A stretch of 14,557 nt of DNA from Bacillota bacterium (GTDB lineage: Bacteria; Bacillota; Clostridia; Christensenellales; Aristaeellaceae). This document shows, in pieces, positions 6,521 to 13,314 of this stretch. The stretch lies in NCBI GenBank assembly GCA_023392755.1, contig JAEWNM010000366.1, positions 1 through 14,557 on the forward strand, given 5' to 3'. The translations under genes and the position numbers were made by a program. The notes beneath the pieces were generated by a model, which searched no databases, was not told where the DNA came from, and worked only from the letters and a program-made list of their open reading frames with translations. Position 1 is the first letter of the stretch; each line of letters starts with the position of its first letter.

Positions 6521-8047
6521 ATGAAACGTTTCCTTTCCGTGGGGCTGGTCCTTATGCTGCTCCTCTCGTCGCTTGGCGTCGCAGCGCTGGGCGAGGCGGC
6601 GGTGAATCCTTGGGCGGGGTTTGATACGTCCAAGGAAGTCAATCTGGTATTCTACGCCGTTGGCACCAAGGGCTCGGATCATGAACGGATCGTGAAGCTG
6701 GCAAGCGACCGCATGAAAGAGCTCATCAACACCACGCTTGAAGTGGAAGTCATCCCCCTGTCCGATTTCCAGACCAAGTATCCGCTGGTTCTGGCCGGCG
6801 GCGAGGATGTGGACATCATCATCACCCATCCGTTCATCGGGCCGTTTACGACCCATGCGGACAACGGCGCGTTTCTGGAACTGACGGACGAGTTTTTGCA
6901 GTCCTGGATGCCGGAAACCATGAAATCCCAGGCGCCGGAGAGCTGGAGACAGGCTGCGTACAAAGGGAAGCTGTATCAGATTCCCCGCAACCATTCCGAT
7001 TATGAACAGGCCTACGGTGTGGTTGTGCGCAAGGACATGCGTGAAAAGTACGGCATTCCCGAAATTACCACCTTCGAAGATTTTGAAAAATACCTCTTCG
7101 CGGTGGCGGAGGGCGAAAAGGAATCCGGCATGTTCGCTATGTATGCCAACCCCACGCTGCCCATGTCCATGGTGTTCCTGCAAGGCCTAAACAACTGGTT
7201 CCCCGTGGGCAATGCCATGTGGGATGCCGATATACAGGGCCAAATCAAAGCGGAGGACCTGTTCCTGACCGTTGAAACGCCGGAATACCGCGAGTATTGC
7301 CTGCGCATGGCCAAATGGGCTGAAGCCGGCATATGGCCTTCCAATGCCATTACGGGTGTTACGCATCTGGGCGACCTGTTTGCCGAGAGCAAGAGCGCAT
7401 CGAACCTTTGCATGTACAAATCCGCCAACAGCGATATTCTGGAAATGAGCAAAAAGGGCATCGAGGTGGAATACTTCAACATTCTTCCCGCGACAGCAAA
7501 TACCCGCATCTCGCCTTACAACTATGATGCCGTGGCCATTACCTCCTTCAGCAAGAACCCTGAACGGGCGGCCCTTGCCATCGACGTTATGAAGAACGAT
7601 GCCATTGTGTCCAACCTTCTGCAGGGCGGCATTGAAGGCGAGCACTATGTGCTGAATGAAGACAAAACCCATTCCGCCGGCCCTAAATCGGAAGCGTACC
7701 CCTGGAGCTGCTGGGCCTGGGGCCTTCGCAGCCATCTGAACCCCAGCGAAGGCGGCATTGTGCCGATGGTTGCCGCCATCCGCGACCAGTACGCCAAAGC
7801 AAATATCGATCCGAACCGGTTCACGGTGGACGGTTTCAGCTTTGACAACGCCGGCCTTGAGGCGGAATCGGCACTTATCAACTCCCTGAATCAGGAATGG
7901 GCTGCCTCCTTTGACCTGGGCGTGTTCGGCAAGGATACGGAAGCGAAGCTGGACGAATACATCAACCTGCTCAGGCAGGCCGGCAACGGCAAGATTCTGG
8001 AGGAGACCAAAAAGCAGTTCGAGGAATTCCTGACAACCCTGAAATAA
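6521..8047 (+). CDS. Extracellular sugar-binding protein (LplA-like, with DUF3502-like C-terminus)
   Basis: Substrate-capturing subunit of the importer, 508 residues. An N-terminal Sec signal peptide (MKRFLSVGLVLMLLLSSLGVAALGEA) is followed by the mature family-1-type binding protein. Cleavage after ALG or GEA is plausible. There is no cysteine lipobox, unlike most Gram-positive binding proteins, so how it stays near the membrane is unclear. Mid-protein segments such as YKGKLYQIPRNHSDY and YGVVVRKDMREKYGI are typical of LplA-like proteins. The C-terminal RFTVDGFSFDNAG through LDEYINLLRQAGNGKI and KKQFEEF matches the DUF3502 pattern. The ATG at 6521 is fixed by AAGGAGGG just upstream and by the signal peptide; the frame is open further upstream but overlaps the permease gene. 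An intrinsic terminator follows 15 bp after the stop. Confidence 0.93.
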   Translation: MKRFLSVGLVLMLLLSSLGVAALGEAAVNPWAGFDTSKEVNLVFYAVGTKGSDHERIVKLASDRMKELINTTLEVEVIPLSDFQTKYPLVLAGGEDVDIIITHPFIGPFTTHADNGAFLELTDEFLQSWMPETMKSQAPESWRQAAYKGKLYQIPRNHSDYEQAYGVVVRKDMREKYGIPEITTFEDFEKYLFAVAEGEKESGMFAMYANPTLPMSMVFLQGLNNWFPVGNAMWDADIQGQIKAEDLFLTVETPEYREYCLRMAKWAEAGIWPSNAITGVTHLGDLFAESKSASNLCMYKSANSDILEMSKKGIEVEYFNILPATANTRISPYNYDAVAITSFSKNPERAALAIDVMKNDAIVSNLLQGGIEGEHYVLNEDKTHSAGPKSEAYPWSCWAWGLRSHLNPSEGGIVPMVAAIRDQYAKANIDPNRFTVDGFSFDNAGLEAESALINSLNQEWAASFDLGVFGKDTEAKLDEYINLLRQAGNGKILEETKKQFEEFLTTLK

Positions 8048-8061
8048 CCGGCTTCCACATA

Positions 8062-8090
8062 AAACACCGCCCCACAAAAGGGCGGTGTTT
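8062..8090 (+). terminator. Terminator hairpin after the binding-protein gene
   Basis: Perfect 11-bp stem AAACACCGCCC (8062-8072) / GGGCGGTGTTT (8080-8090) with a 7-nt loop CACAAAA. The T tail is only three bases, all inside the stem. The same stem recurs at 8299-8327. Confidence 0.75.
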
Positions 8091-8255
8091 CTGACCATCA
8101 AAAAACCCAGGGAGGTATCGGAGGGCCGAAGTCCTCCGATTCTAGATCGCAAACCAGCGACATGTGCGGTGGTTTGCGTGGGAATTTTGCAAAAATTCCT
8201 TCCTTGCCCGAGCAAACGGCCGCAAAAGGCGCAGCCTTTTGCAGTGCAGCAAGGG

Positions 8256-8291
8256 AAAAACTCAACAAAGTGGCGACAGCCACTTTGTTGA
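8256..8291 (-). terminator. Minus-strand terminator for the MoaF cluster
   Basis: On the minus strand the 13-bp perfect stem (8262-8274 with 8279-8291, loop GACA on the plus strand) is followed by G and five T (bases 8260-8256). This is a good intrinsic terminator for transcripts leaving the gene that ends at 8443. Confidence 0.65.
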
Positions 8292-8298
8292 TACACTG

Positions 8299-8330
8299 AA
8301 ACACCGCCCTGCAAAGGGGCGGTGTTTTTT
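8299..8330 (+). terminator. Second plus-strand terminator with the same stem
   Basis: AAACACCGCCC (8299-8309) and GGGCGGTGTTT (8317-8327) form an 11-bp stem with loop TGCAAAG, followed by a run totalling six T (8325-8330). Its stem is identical to that of the hairpin at 8062, but its T tail is better. Confidence 0.8.
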
Positions 8331-8376
8331 GCGCGCTGGCCCTGCATGTGAAGATATCGCGGCGGCGGCGCGCAAA

Positions 8377-8428
8377 GCAAAGGAGGCTGTCTCGCTGCGG
8401 TTTTCCGCATCAAGACAGCCTCCTTTGC
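8377..8428. terminator. Large nested hairpin downstream of the MoaF cluster
   Basis: A perfect 16-bp stem pairs 8377-8392 with 8413-8428 (core AAAGGAGGCTGTCT / AGACAGCCTCCTTT). Its 20-nt loop contains a second hairpin, TGCGG-TTTT-CCGCA (8396-8409). It begins 15 bp after the stop of the last minus-strand gene. The T-rich tail is poor, so it may stabilise the 3' end of the mRNA as much as stop transcription. Confidence 0.6.
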
Positions 8429-8442
8429 ATGGGTACCGTATG

Positions 8443-9291
8443 TTACCAGGCAAACAGGTCTTTTGTATCGTAGCTGCCCAGGTTGTAGGCCCGCGCGCCA
8501 TAGGTGTAGAACTCAAACTCCTGCCCGTGGTGGATGCCATAGAAGGTTCCCACATCGTGCATGGTGCGCAGATTCATCAGCACAACGCCCTGCTGGCCGG
8601 AGCCCATGCTTTCCACCCAGGAATAGAGATAGAGATGGTCGTTGATCTTGTAATACTTGCAGGGTGCGCAGCCCAGCAGGCCGGAGCCGGGCCCTTGCAG
8701 GATGACCCACGCAATGGCGTTTGGCGCGCCGAAAATATGCTGGCTGGTCATGTCGTCCCGGTACGACCAGCCCATGGAGCGGCCGACCAGGTCGCGGGTG
8801 GAGTGGTGCCGCCAGGCAAGCGGCGCTGGCATGCCGTCGCGGTCAATAACGCCATGCCATATGCGCTGGCTGACCTCACGGGCAGCTTGCGGCGTGCCCA
8901 TGGAGGACAGGATAAGCGTAGTCAGGTTCATCTCCATGTCCAACACGGCCGTAAAGGAGGTTGCCGGACGGCTGCCCCTGCGCAGGTATGCCAGCAAAAA
9001 CACGCTTTTGTCAATTTGAAGCGCTTCGTAGTACTCTTCGTGCTCCTCGCCGCCATCCATGCTCCAGACAAGCTTGTGTTCATCAAGGAAACGGTGAAAA
9101 AGGGCGGGGCCGCCATTGTCGTATCGCAATGTAAATTCGCGCCCGGCGAATTTGGTATAAAAGGGGGGACGCCTGCCGACTAGGGCGCCAACATTGTAAT
9201 GGGGGCAGGCAAGCACCATATCGGCAACTTCCTGCTCGGTCATGTCAATGGTGATGGAACGGGACCGGTATGGACGCAACAACTGATTCAT
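8443..9291 (-). CDS. MoaF-like protein (stand-alone, 282 aa)
   Basis: Two-domain protein resembling the MoaF family (MoaF N- and C-terminal domains, lipocalin-like beta barrels). The N-terminal half has FTLRYDNG (53-60) and EEYYEAL. The C-terminal half has DLVGRSMGWSY (from 167), a conserved His (H185 in SQHIF), PCKYYKINDHLYLYSWVE (210-227) and MHDVGTFYG (244-252). These match the MoaF C-terminal pattern as recalled (LVGKR..Y.YS...EHIY, then C.Y.K...LYLF.W.E). There is no signal peptide, so it is cytoplasmic. By recollection MoaF was first tied to the monoamine regulon of Klebsiella; its chemistry is not established, and the molybdenum-cofactor name is probably misleading. The ATG overlaps the upstream stop as ATGA, with AAGGAG upstream. 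It is a diverged paralogue of the next gene upstream in the operon. A related barrel enzyme such as a phenolic acid decarboxylase is a less likely alternative. Confidence 0.75.
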   Translation of the reverse strand: MNQLLRPYRSRSITIDMTEQEVADMVLACPHYNVGALVGRRPPFYTKFAGREFTLRYDNGGPALFHRFLDEHKLVWSMDGGEEHEEYYEALQIDKSVFLLAYLRRGSRPATSFTAVLDMEMNLTTLILSSMGTPQAAREVSQRIWHGVIDRDGMPAPLAWRHHSTRDLVGRSMGWSYRDDMTSQHIFGAPNAIAWVILQGPGSGLLGCAPCKYYKINDHLYLYSWVESMGSGQQGVVLMNLRTMHDVGTFYGIHHGQEFEFYTYGARAYNLGSYDTKDLFAW

Positions 9292-10166
9292 GACTGCACT
9301 CCTTCCTTTTTTTCATTGCGCACAGGCGGCCAGGGATAGTCGACCGCATGATCGTTGGGGATGTCGAAGTTTGTAAGCTGGCCCACGTATTTGCCGTGCG
9401 CGCCAAAGGTATAGCACTCGAATCTGCTGGAGCCGTTGATGCCGAAAAAGCAGCCCACGTCATGCATATCGTACAGGTTCATCAGCGCAAAGCCCTGTAC
9501 GCCTGCGCCTTCGGTCTCCACCCAGGAGTAGATGTACACATGGTCGTTGATCTTTACATAATTGCAGGGCGAGCTGAGCAGCATGCCGCCATAAAAGGAA
9601 TTGAAATCCACAAAGGCGGAATACCATTTGGAAGCGTAGATGTGCTGTATGGAAAACGTGGGGGAGTACGTCCATATGATGGAGCGGCCCACAAGCTCCG
9701 TTGTAAGGCTGTGCCGGGCCGAGGGGGCTGCGGAACCGTCGTCGATGAACCCAAAGACGATATCCCGGTCCACCTCACGGGTGGATACCTCGTTGCCGAT
9801 CACGGAGAAAAAGGTGGTTACAAGCCGCGTGTCCAGTTCCAGCACGGTAATAAAAGCCTGCTGGGGGAAGCTGTCCTTTACGATGTGCTCAAAGAACACC
9901 ACATTCTCATCCGCCAGAAGCGCCTCGTAATACTCCTCCCGGGGCTGTCCATCATTGCCGTCCTCCCACACAAGGCTGTGATCATCCTTGAATGCATACT
10001 TAAGCACCCTGCCGTTGTCGTAGCGCAGCGTCAGGCTTTGTCCGGCAAGCCCTTCATAATAGGGAGGGCGGTACAGGGATAAACCGCCTGCGTTGTAGGG
10101 CACGGACGCTTTTACGATATTGCCGATCTCCTCCCGGGTGAACTGCGGGTATCTCAATTTTGCCAC
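9288..10166 (-). CDS. MoaF-like protein (stand-alone, 292 aa)
   Basis: Paralogue of the downstream 282-residue protein, with the same order of motifs. These are LTLRYDNG (45-52), EEYYEALLADENVVFFEHI, ELVGRSIIWTYSPTFSIQHIY (conserved H175), PCNYVKINDHVYIYSWVE (200-217) and MHDVGCFFG (234-242). It carries an extra charged tail of about 25 residues after the barrel region (NDHAVDYPWP onward). No signal peptide or membrane helix is seen. The start is GTG at 10166. GGAGG is about 10 nt upstream, lying against the stop codon of the preceding fusion gene, so ribosomes probably reinitiate. A role in converting or binding a small molecule together with the two fusion proteins is inferred only from context. 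Confidence 0.76.
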   Translation of the reverse strand: MAKLRYPQFTREEIGNIVKASVPYNAGGLSLYRPPYYEGLAGQSLTLRYDNGRVLKYAFKDDHSLVWEDGNDGQPREEYYEALLADENVVFFEHIVKDSFPQQAFITVLELDTRLVTTFFSVIGNEVSTREVDRDIVFGFIDDGSAAPSARHSLTTELVGRSIIWTYSPTFSIQHIYASKWYSAFVDFNSFYGGMLLSSPCNYVKINDHVYIYSWVETEGAGVQGFALMNLYDMHDVGCFFGINGSSRFECYTFGAHGKYVGQLTNFDIPNDHAVDYPWPPVRNEKKEGVQS

Positions 10167-10183
10167 TTTTGATAAGCCTCCTT

Positions 10184-11716
10184 TCAGGTTTTGGGCGTGC
10201 CGTTTTTCTTCAGGTATACGTTGGGCTTTGCTTCCAGGACTCCGTCGGAATACACAAAGTCGCCGAATGCGCCGAAAATATAGTTTTCCGGCCGCACCTT
10301 CCCTTCCCTCAGCCCCGCGTGGCCGAAGGAGCGGCCCACGTCATGCACACGTACGGTATCGATCAAAAACAGAAGCGAGTTGCCCGTAAATCCCCTGCGG
10401 GACATGTTCTGCTCCATTACGCTTACCAGGTACAGGCCATCCTTGATTTTAATGTATGCCGCCTTTTCGTCGTACGGCTCCAGATCAAGCATCTCCTGGA
10501 ACTCCTCCCGCGACATGTTGCCCCAGGCCCTGCCCTCCGGGAAGGTGACACGGCAGTAATCGGTGCAGTAATAAACATGTATGATTTCCAGCGTGGGGCT
10601 GTAATGCCAGTGGATGCGCTTGCCCACCAGGTCGGTGGTGAAGCCGTGGCGCGTTTCGGGCAGGCTAATGCCCGGCACGTCTATGGCGCCGAAGAAATAT
10701 TCGCTGTCCACCAGATAGGGATACTTTTCATCATGGCCCGTAACGGTTTTTACAAGGGTCACAAGCCGCTCTGCAGTATCGATAATGGCCGTGTAGTTGG
10801 TGCGCGGCATTATACCGGTCAGTTCGAAATTGACAAAGAAGGTGCTGTCCTCACCCTTTGCGCACTCGTAATATTCCACCTGCCCCGGCGTTCCCATAGC
10901 CGCCCAAAGCAGCGTGTTGCCTGTGAGGAAGTCAACAAAAAATTTCTGCCCGCCGTCCAGCACCAGGCGGAATTTCTGGCCTGTCAATTCATAATTGAAC
11001 GGCTCGCGGTAACGGCTTAGCCCTTCAAACACGGGGGCTGCGGGCAAAAGGCCGTAATATGGCTCTTCCACCTTGGGGGGCCTGCTGTCGGATACGGCGG
11101 TAAAGCGCTTGCGGACATGATTGCCCTGCTCGATTTCATCCACCATGGCGACGGCATAATCCGCGTAGCTGATATAGCTTTCCCCGCCGGCGTTTTTTAT
11201 GGCCACGTCGCCGCCCAGCGTATATTTGCCGGTGCGGTAGCCCATCGGGTCAAAGGTGATCGCCGGGGAAAAGAAAGTATAATTGACGCCGCTCTTTTGA
11301 AGATCGGCAAAGGCTATGGCCATATCCTCCGGGTCCTTGCGGAAGCTTTCCGGTATGGTCTCCAGCACCTTTTTTTGTTTGCTGTCGTCCAGGTACAGGC
11401 TGGCCGCGCCGCCCACGACAAGCAGGCGTACATCGGGAAGCTTTTTGAATAGCTTGATCAGGTGCCCGGTAGCCTTTTGATATGCCTTTTCATGCTCTTG
11501 GCCAAAGGGCAGGCCAAAGGCACTGACTACCGCGTCAAACCCTTTCAGGTCTTCCGCGGTCAGCGCAAAGAGGTCTTTTTCCAAAACATCATAGCCCGGA
11601 CCCGCCACTTTGTTGGCATCGCGGACGATGGCGGTAACGCTGTGGCCGCGGCGCTTCGCTTCCGCCGCAATGCGCTTGCCGGCCTTGCCGCCCGCGCCGA
11701 TGATTCCTATGTTCAT
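10184..11716 (-). CDS. Fusion: COG2910-type NAD(P)-binding reductase + MoaF-like module (copy 2)
   Basis: A 510-residue protein with two parts. Residues 1-209 are a Rossmann domain of the COG2910 type (putative NADH-flavin reductase, NmrA-like). They begin MNIGIIGAGGKAGKRIAAEA with the dinucleotide loop GAGGKAG (7-13), then DAVVSAFG, LLVVGGAASLY (98-108), FSPAITFDP, RTGKYTLG and YISYADYAVAMVDEIE (181-196), ending RFTAVSD. This subgroup lacks the usual YxxxK pair, as known for such atypical short-chain reductases. After a short linker, residues about 235-505 are a MoaF-like module: YELTGQKFRLVLDGG, YYECAKGEDSTFFVNFEL, DLVGKRIHWHYSPTLEIIHVYY (H380), YIKIKDGLYLVSVMEQ and VHDVGRSFGH (457-466). 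The ATG at 11716 is set by AGGAGG upstream and by the Rossmann start. It begins 17 bp after its paralogue stops. Confidence 0.82.
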   Translation of the reverse strand: MNIGIIGAGGKAGKRIAAEAKRRGHSVTAIVRDANKVAGPGYDVLEKDLFALTAEDLKGFDAVVSAFGLPFGQEHEKAYQKATGHLIKLFKKLPDVRLLVVGGAASLYLDDSKQKKVLETIPESFRKDPEDMAIAFADLQKSGVNYTFFSPAITFDPMGYRTGKYTLGGDVAIKNAGGESYISYADYAVAMVDEIEQGNHVRKRFTAVSDSRPPKVEEPYYGLLPAAPVFEGLSRYREPFNYELTGQKFRLVLDGGQKFFVDFLTGNTLLWAAMGTPGQVEYYECAKGEDSTFFVNFELTGIMPRTNYTAIIDTAERLVTLVKTVTGHDEKYPYLVDSEYFFGAIDVPGISLPETRHGFTTDLVGKRIHWHYSPTLEIIHVYYCTDYCRVTFPEGRAWGNMSREEFQEMLDLEPYDEKAAYIKIKDGLYLVSVMEQNMSRRGFTGNSLLFLIDTVRVHDVGRSFGHAGLREGKVRPENYIFGAFGDFVYSDGVLEAKPNVYLKKNGTPKT

Positions 11717-11733
11717 TTTCAGTCCTCCTTGCA

Positions 11734-13257
11734 TCAAACCGTATAGAAGGGCGGTTTGGACTCAATCTCACCGTCGGAATGCACAAAGTCGCCATAGGCG
11801 GCAAAAAGGTAATTTTCCGGAAGATAGCCCTCCCCGCCGAACTGTCCCGAATGGCCGAAGGAGCGGCCCACGTCGTGCACACGTACGGTATCCATCAAAA
11901 ACAGCAGGCTGTTGCCGGGCAGCCCTCTGCGGGCCATGCTCTGCTCAATGATGCTTACAATGTACAGCCCGTCCCGCACCTTGATATAAGTCGCCTTTTC
12001 GTCATAGGGGTTCAATGCCCAGCCTTCCCGCTGCTCCGGCGTGGAGGGCTTCAAAAGCATGAGGGCTTCCGGTGTAAAGGTGGCGCGTACATAGTTGGTG
12101 TGGTAATAGACATGTACAATGGAAAACTCCGGGCTGTAGTGCCAGTGGATGCGCTTGCCCACCAGATCGGTGGTGTACCCGTGGCGCTTTTTGGGCAGCG
12201 GGAAGCCCGGCATGTCGATGGCCCCGAACTCAAAGTCGCTGTCCACCAATGTGGGATACCTTTCGCTGTAGCGCGTATAGGTTCTCACCACGGTGACAAG
12301 CCTTGTTTCCAAATCCAGAATCAGCGTGATGTTGGTGCGGGGCTTTACGCCTTTGAGCTCAAAGTTTACAAAATAGGCAAGCTCCTCGGCCTTGGCGCAC
12401 TCGTAATGCTCCTGGGTTATTGGCCCGTCACCCTCCTTCCACTCCAGCAGCTTGCCGGAGATGAAGTTCACCTGCACATCCTTGCTCCTGTCCATCACGA
12501 TGGAGAACCGCTTCCCCGAAAGCTCATAATTCAGCGGCGCGCGGTAGCGGCTGACGCCCTCGAAAACCGGCTTTTTCTTTTCCGTGCCGTAATAGGCGCT
12601 CTTGTCCGCCGCGGCTGTTTCCTGTTTGTCGGAGACCGCCGTAAAGCGGCGTTTGATATGGAAGCCGTTTTCAATCTCATCCACCATGGCTACGGCGTAA
12701 TCCGCATAGCTGATGTAGCTTTCGTTCTGGCTGTTGGTAATCACAAAGTCGCTGCCCAGGGTATACCGGCCTGTTCTGGCGCCCTGCGGGTCAAACAGTG
12801 ACGCCGGGGAAAAGTATGTCCAGTTCACGCTGCTGTTTTGCAGGGCTTCAAACGCCTTTTTCATGTTGGACGGCACGGCCTGCCATGCTTCGGGAATGGT
12901 TGCGATCACCTGGCTCTTTTTGTGCGGGTCCGCGTACAGGCTGCCCGCGCCGCCGACCACCAGCAGCCGCACATCCGTAAGCTTTACAAAAATCGCGGTC
13001 AGGTGCGCAAGCGATGTTTGATGGCCGGTTTCACTCTTGCCGTCAAAGGGCGTTCCGAATGCGTCCACCACGGCGTCAAAGCCTTGCAAATCGTCCGATG
13101 TCAGATCATAAAGGTCCTTCTCCAACACGGCGTAGCTCTTGCCCGCCACCTTTTTTTTGTCGCGGACAATGGCCGTGACTTCGTGGCCGCGCAGCTTCGC
13201 TTCCGCGGCAATCAGGCTGCCGGCCTTGCCAGAAGCGCCAATGATACCAATTTTCAT
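11734..13257 (-). CDS. Fusion: COG2910-type NAD(P)-binding reductase + MoaF-like module (copy 1)
   Basis: A 507-residue protein, collinear with the next gene downstream and clearly its tandem paralogue. Residues 1-209 form the NAD(P)-binding domain: MKIGIIGASGKAGSLIAAEA with GASGKAG at 7-13, LLVVGGAGSLYAD (98-110), YFSPASLFDP, RTGRYTLG and SYISYADYAVAMVDEIE. Residues 210-236 are a charged linker. Residues 237-505 are the MoaF-like module: HYECAKAEELAYFVNFEL, DLVGKRIHWHYSPEFSIVHVYY (H382), YIKVRDGLYIVSIIEQ and VHDVGRSFGH (460-469). The ATG at 13257 follows GGGGGGA at 13264-13270; an in-frame TTG at 13272 lies within that site and is rejected. The likely activity is NAD(P)H-dependent reduction of a small molecule bound or further processed by the barrel; the substrate is unknown. 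Confidence 0.82.
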   Translation of the reverse strand: MKIGIIGASGKAGSLIAAEAKLRGHEVTAIVRDKKKVAGKSYAVLEKDLYDLTSDDLQGFDAVVDAFGTPFDGKSETGHQTSLAHLTAIFVKLTDVRLLVVGGAGSLYADPHKKSQVIATIPEAWQAVPSNMKKAFEALQNSSVNWTYFSPASLFDPQGARTGRYTLGSDFVITNSQNESYISYADYAVAMVDEIENGFHIKRRFTAVSDKQETAAADKSAYYGTEKKKPVFEGVSRYRAPLNYELSGKRFSIVMDRSKDVQVNFISGKLLEWKEGDGPITQEHYECAKAEELAYFVNFELKGVKPRTNITLILDLETRLVTVVRTYTRYSERYPTLVDSDFEFGAIDMPGFPLPKKRHGYTTDLVGKRIHWHYSPEFSIVHVYYHTNYVRATFTPEALMLLKPSTPEQREGWALNPYDEKATYIKVRDGLYIVSIIEQSMARRGLPGNSLLFLMDTVRVHDVGRSFGHSGQFGGEGYLPENYLFAAYGDFVHSDGEIESKPPFYTV

Positions 13258-13282
13258 CTGGATTCCCCCCAATTCATAATGT

Positions 13283-13304
13283 AAGCTGGCTTTCCCGCCA
13301 GCTT
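13283..13304. other. Intercistronic hairpin in the minus-strand operon
   Basis: AAGCTGGC (13283-13290) and GCCAGCTT (13297-13304) form a perfect 8-bp stem with a 6-nt loop. No T run follows on either strand. It lies between the hydrolase stop and the ribosome site of the first fusion gene, so it may affect mRNA processing or allow partial attenuation rather than full termination. Confidence 0.55.
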
Positions 13305-13314
13305 GAGCAACGCG

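Larger units (their letters stand above)
8062..8330. repeat. Multi-hairpin intergenic element (seven stem-loops)
   Basis: Seven perfect stem-loops lie end to end. They are 8062-8090 (11 bp), 8117-8140 (8 bp, ATCGGAGG/CCTCCGAT), 8148-8178 (9 bp, CGCAAACCA/TGGTTTGCG), 8181-8199 (8 bp, GGAATTTT/AAAATTCC), 8222-8242 (9 bp, GCAAAAGGC/GCCTTTTGC, enclosed by CCTTGC 8202-8207 and GCAAGG 8249-8254), 8262-8291 (13 bp, TCAACAAAGTGGC/GCCACTTTGTTGA) and 8299-8327 (11 bp). The two outer hairpins have identical stems but different loops. It could be a mobile intergenic repeat (REP- or MITE-like), a structured RNA, or a stack of terminators. No target-site duplication or transposase is seen, so mobility is unproven. 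Confidence 0.6.
8048..8442. other. Gene-free convergent intergenic region with eight hairpins
   Basis: This 395-bp stretch separates the importer operon from the minus-strand MoaF cluster. It holds no convincing gene. Going left to right it carries terminator hairpin 1 (8062-8090), five further perfect hairpins (8117-8291), terminator hairpin 7 (8299-8330) and a large nested hairpin (8377-8428). Confidence 0.8.

Noticed and set aside
8098..8304. Small minus-strand frame (68 codons) within the hairpin array
   Set aside because: It has no good ribosome site and the sequence is dominated by inverted repeats. It is better explained as structure than as coding DNA.
8062..8330. CRISPR array
   Set aside because: The repeated units are inverted, differ in sequence from one another, and have no constant repeat with regular spacers.
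8164..9183. Long plus-strand open frame (339 codons) opposite the 282-aa MoaF-like gene
   Set aside because: It runs through the hairpin array and then antisense to a gene with clear family motifs. Its translation has no recognisable domain.
8443..9291. Phenolic acid decarboxylase
   Set aside because: The fold is probably similar, but the GMVAGRW-type signature and the wider decarboxylase pattern are missing. The MoaF motif order fits better.
8443..13257. Molybdenum cofactor biosynthesis cluster
   Set aside because: No moaA, moaC, moaD, moaE, mogA or molybdate transport gene is present. The MoaF name does not by itself imply a cofactor role.
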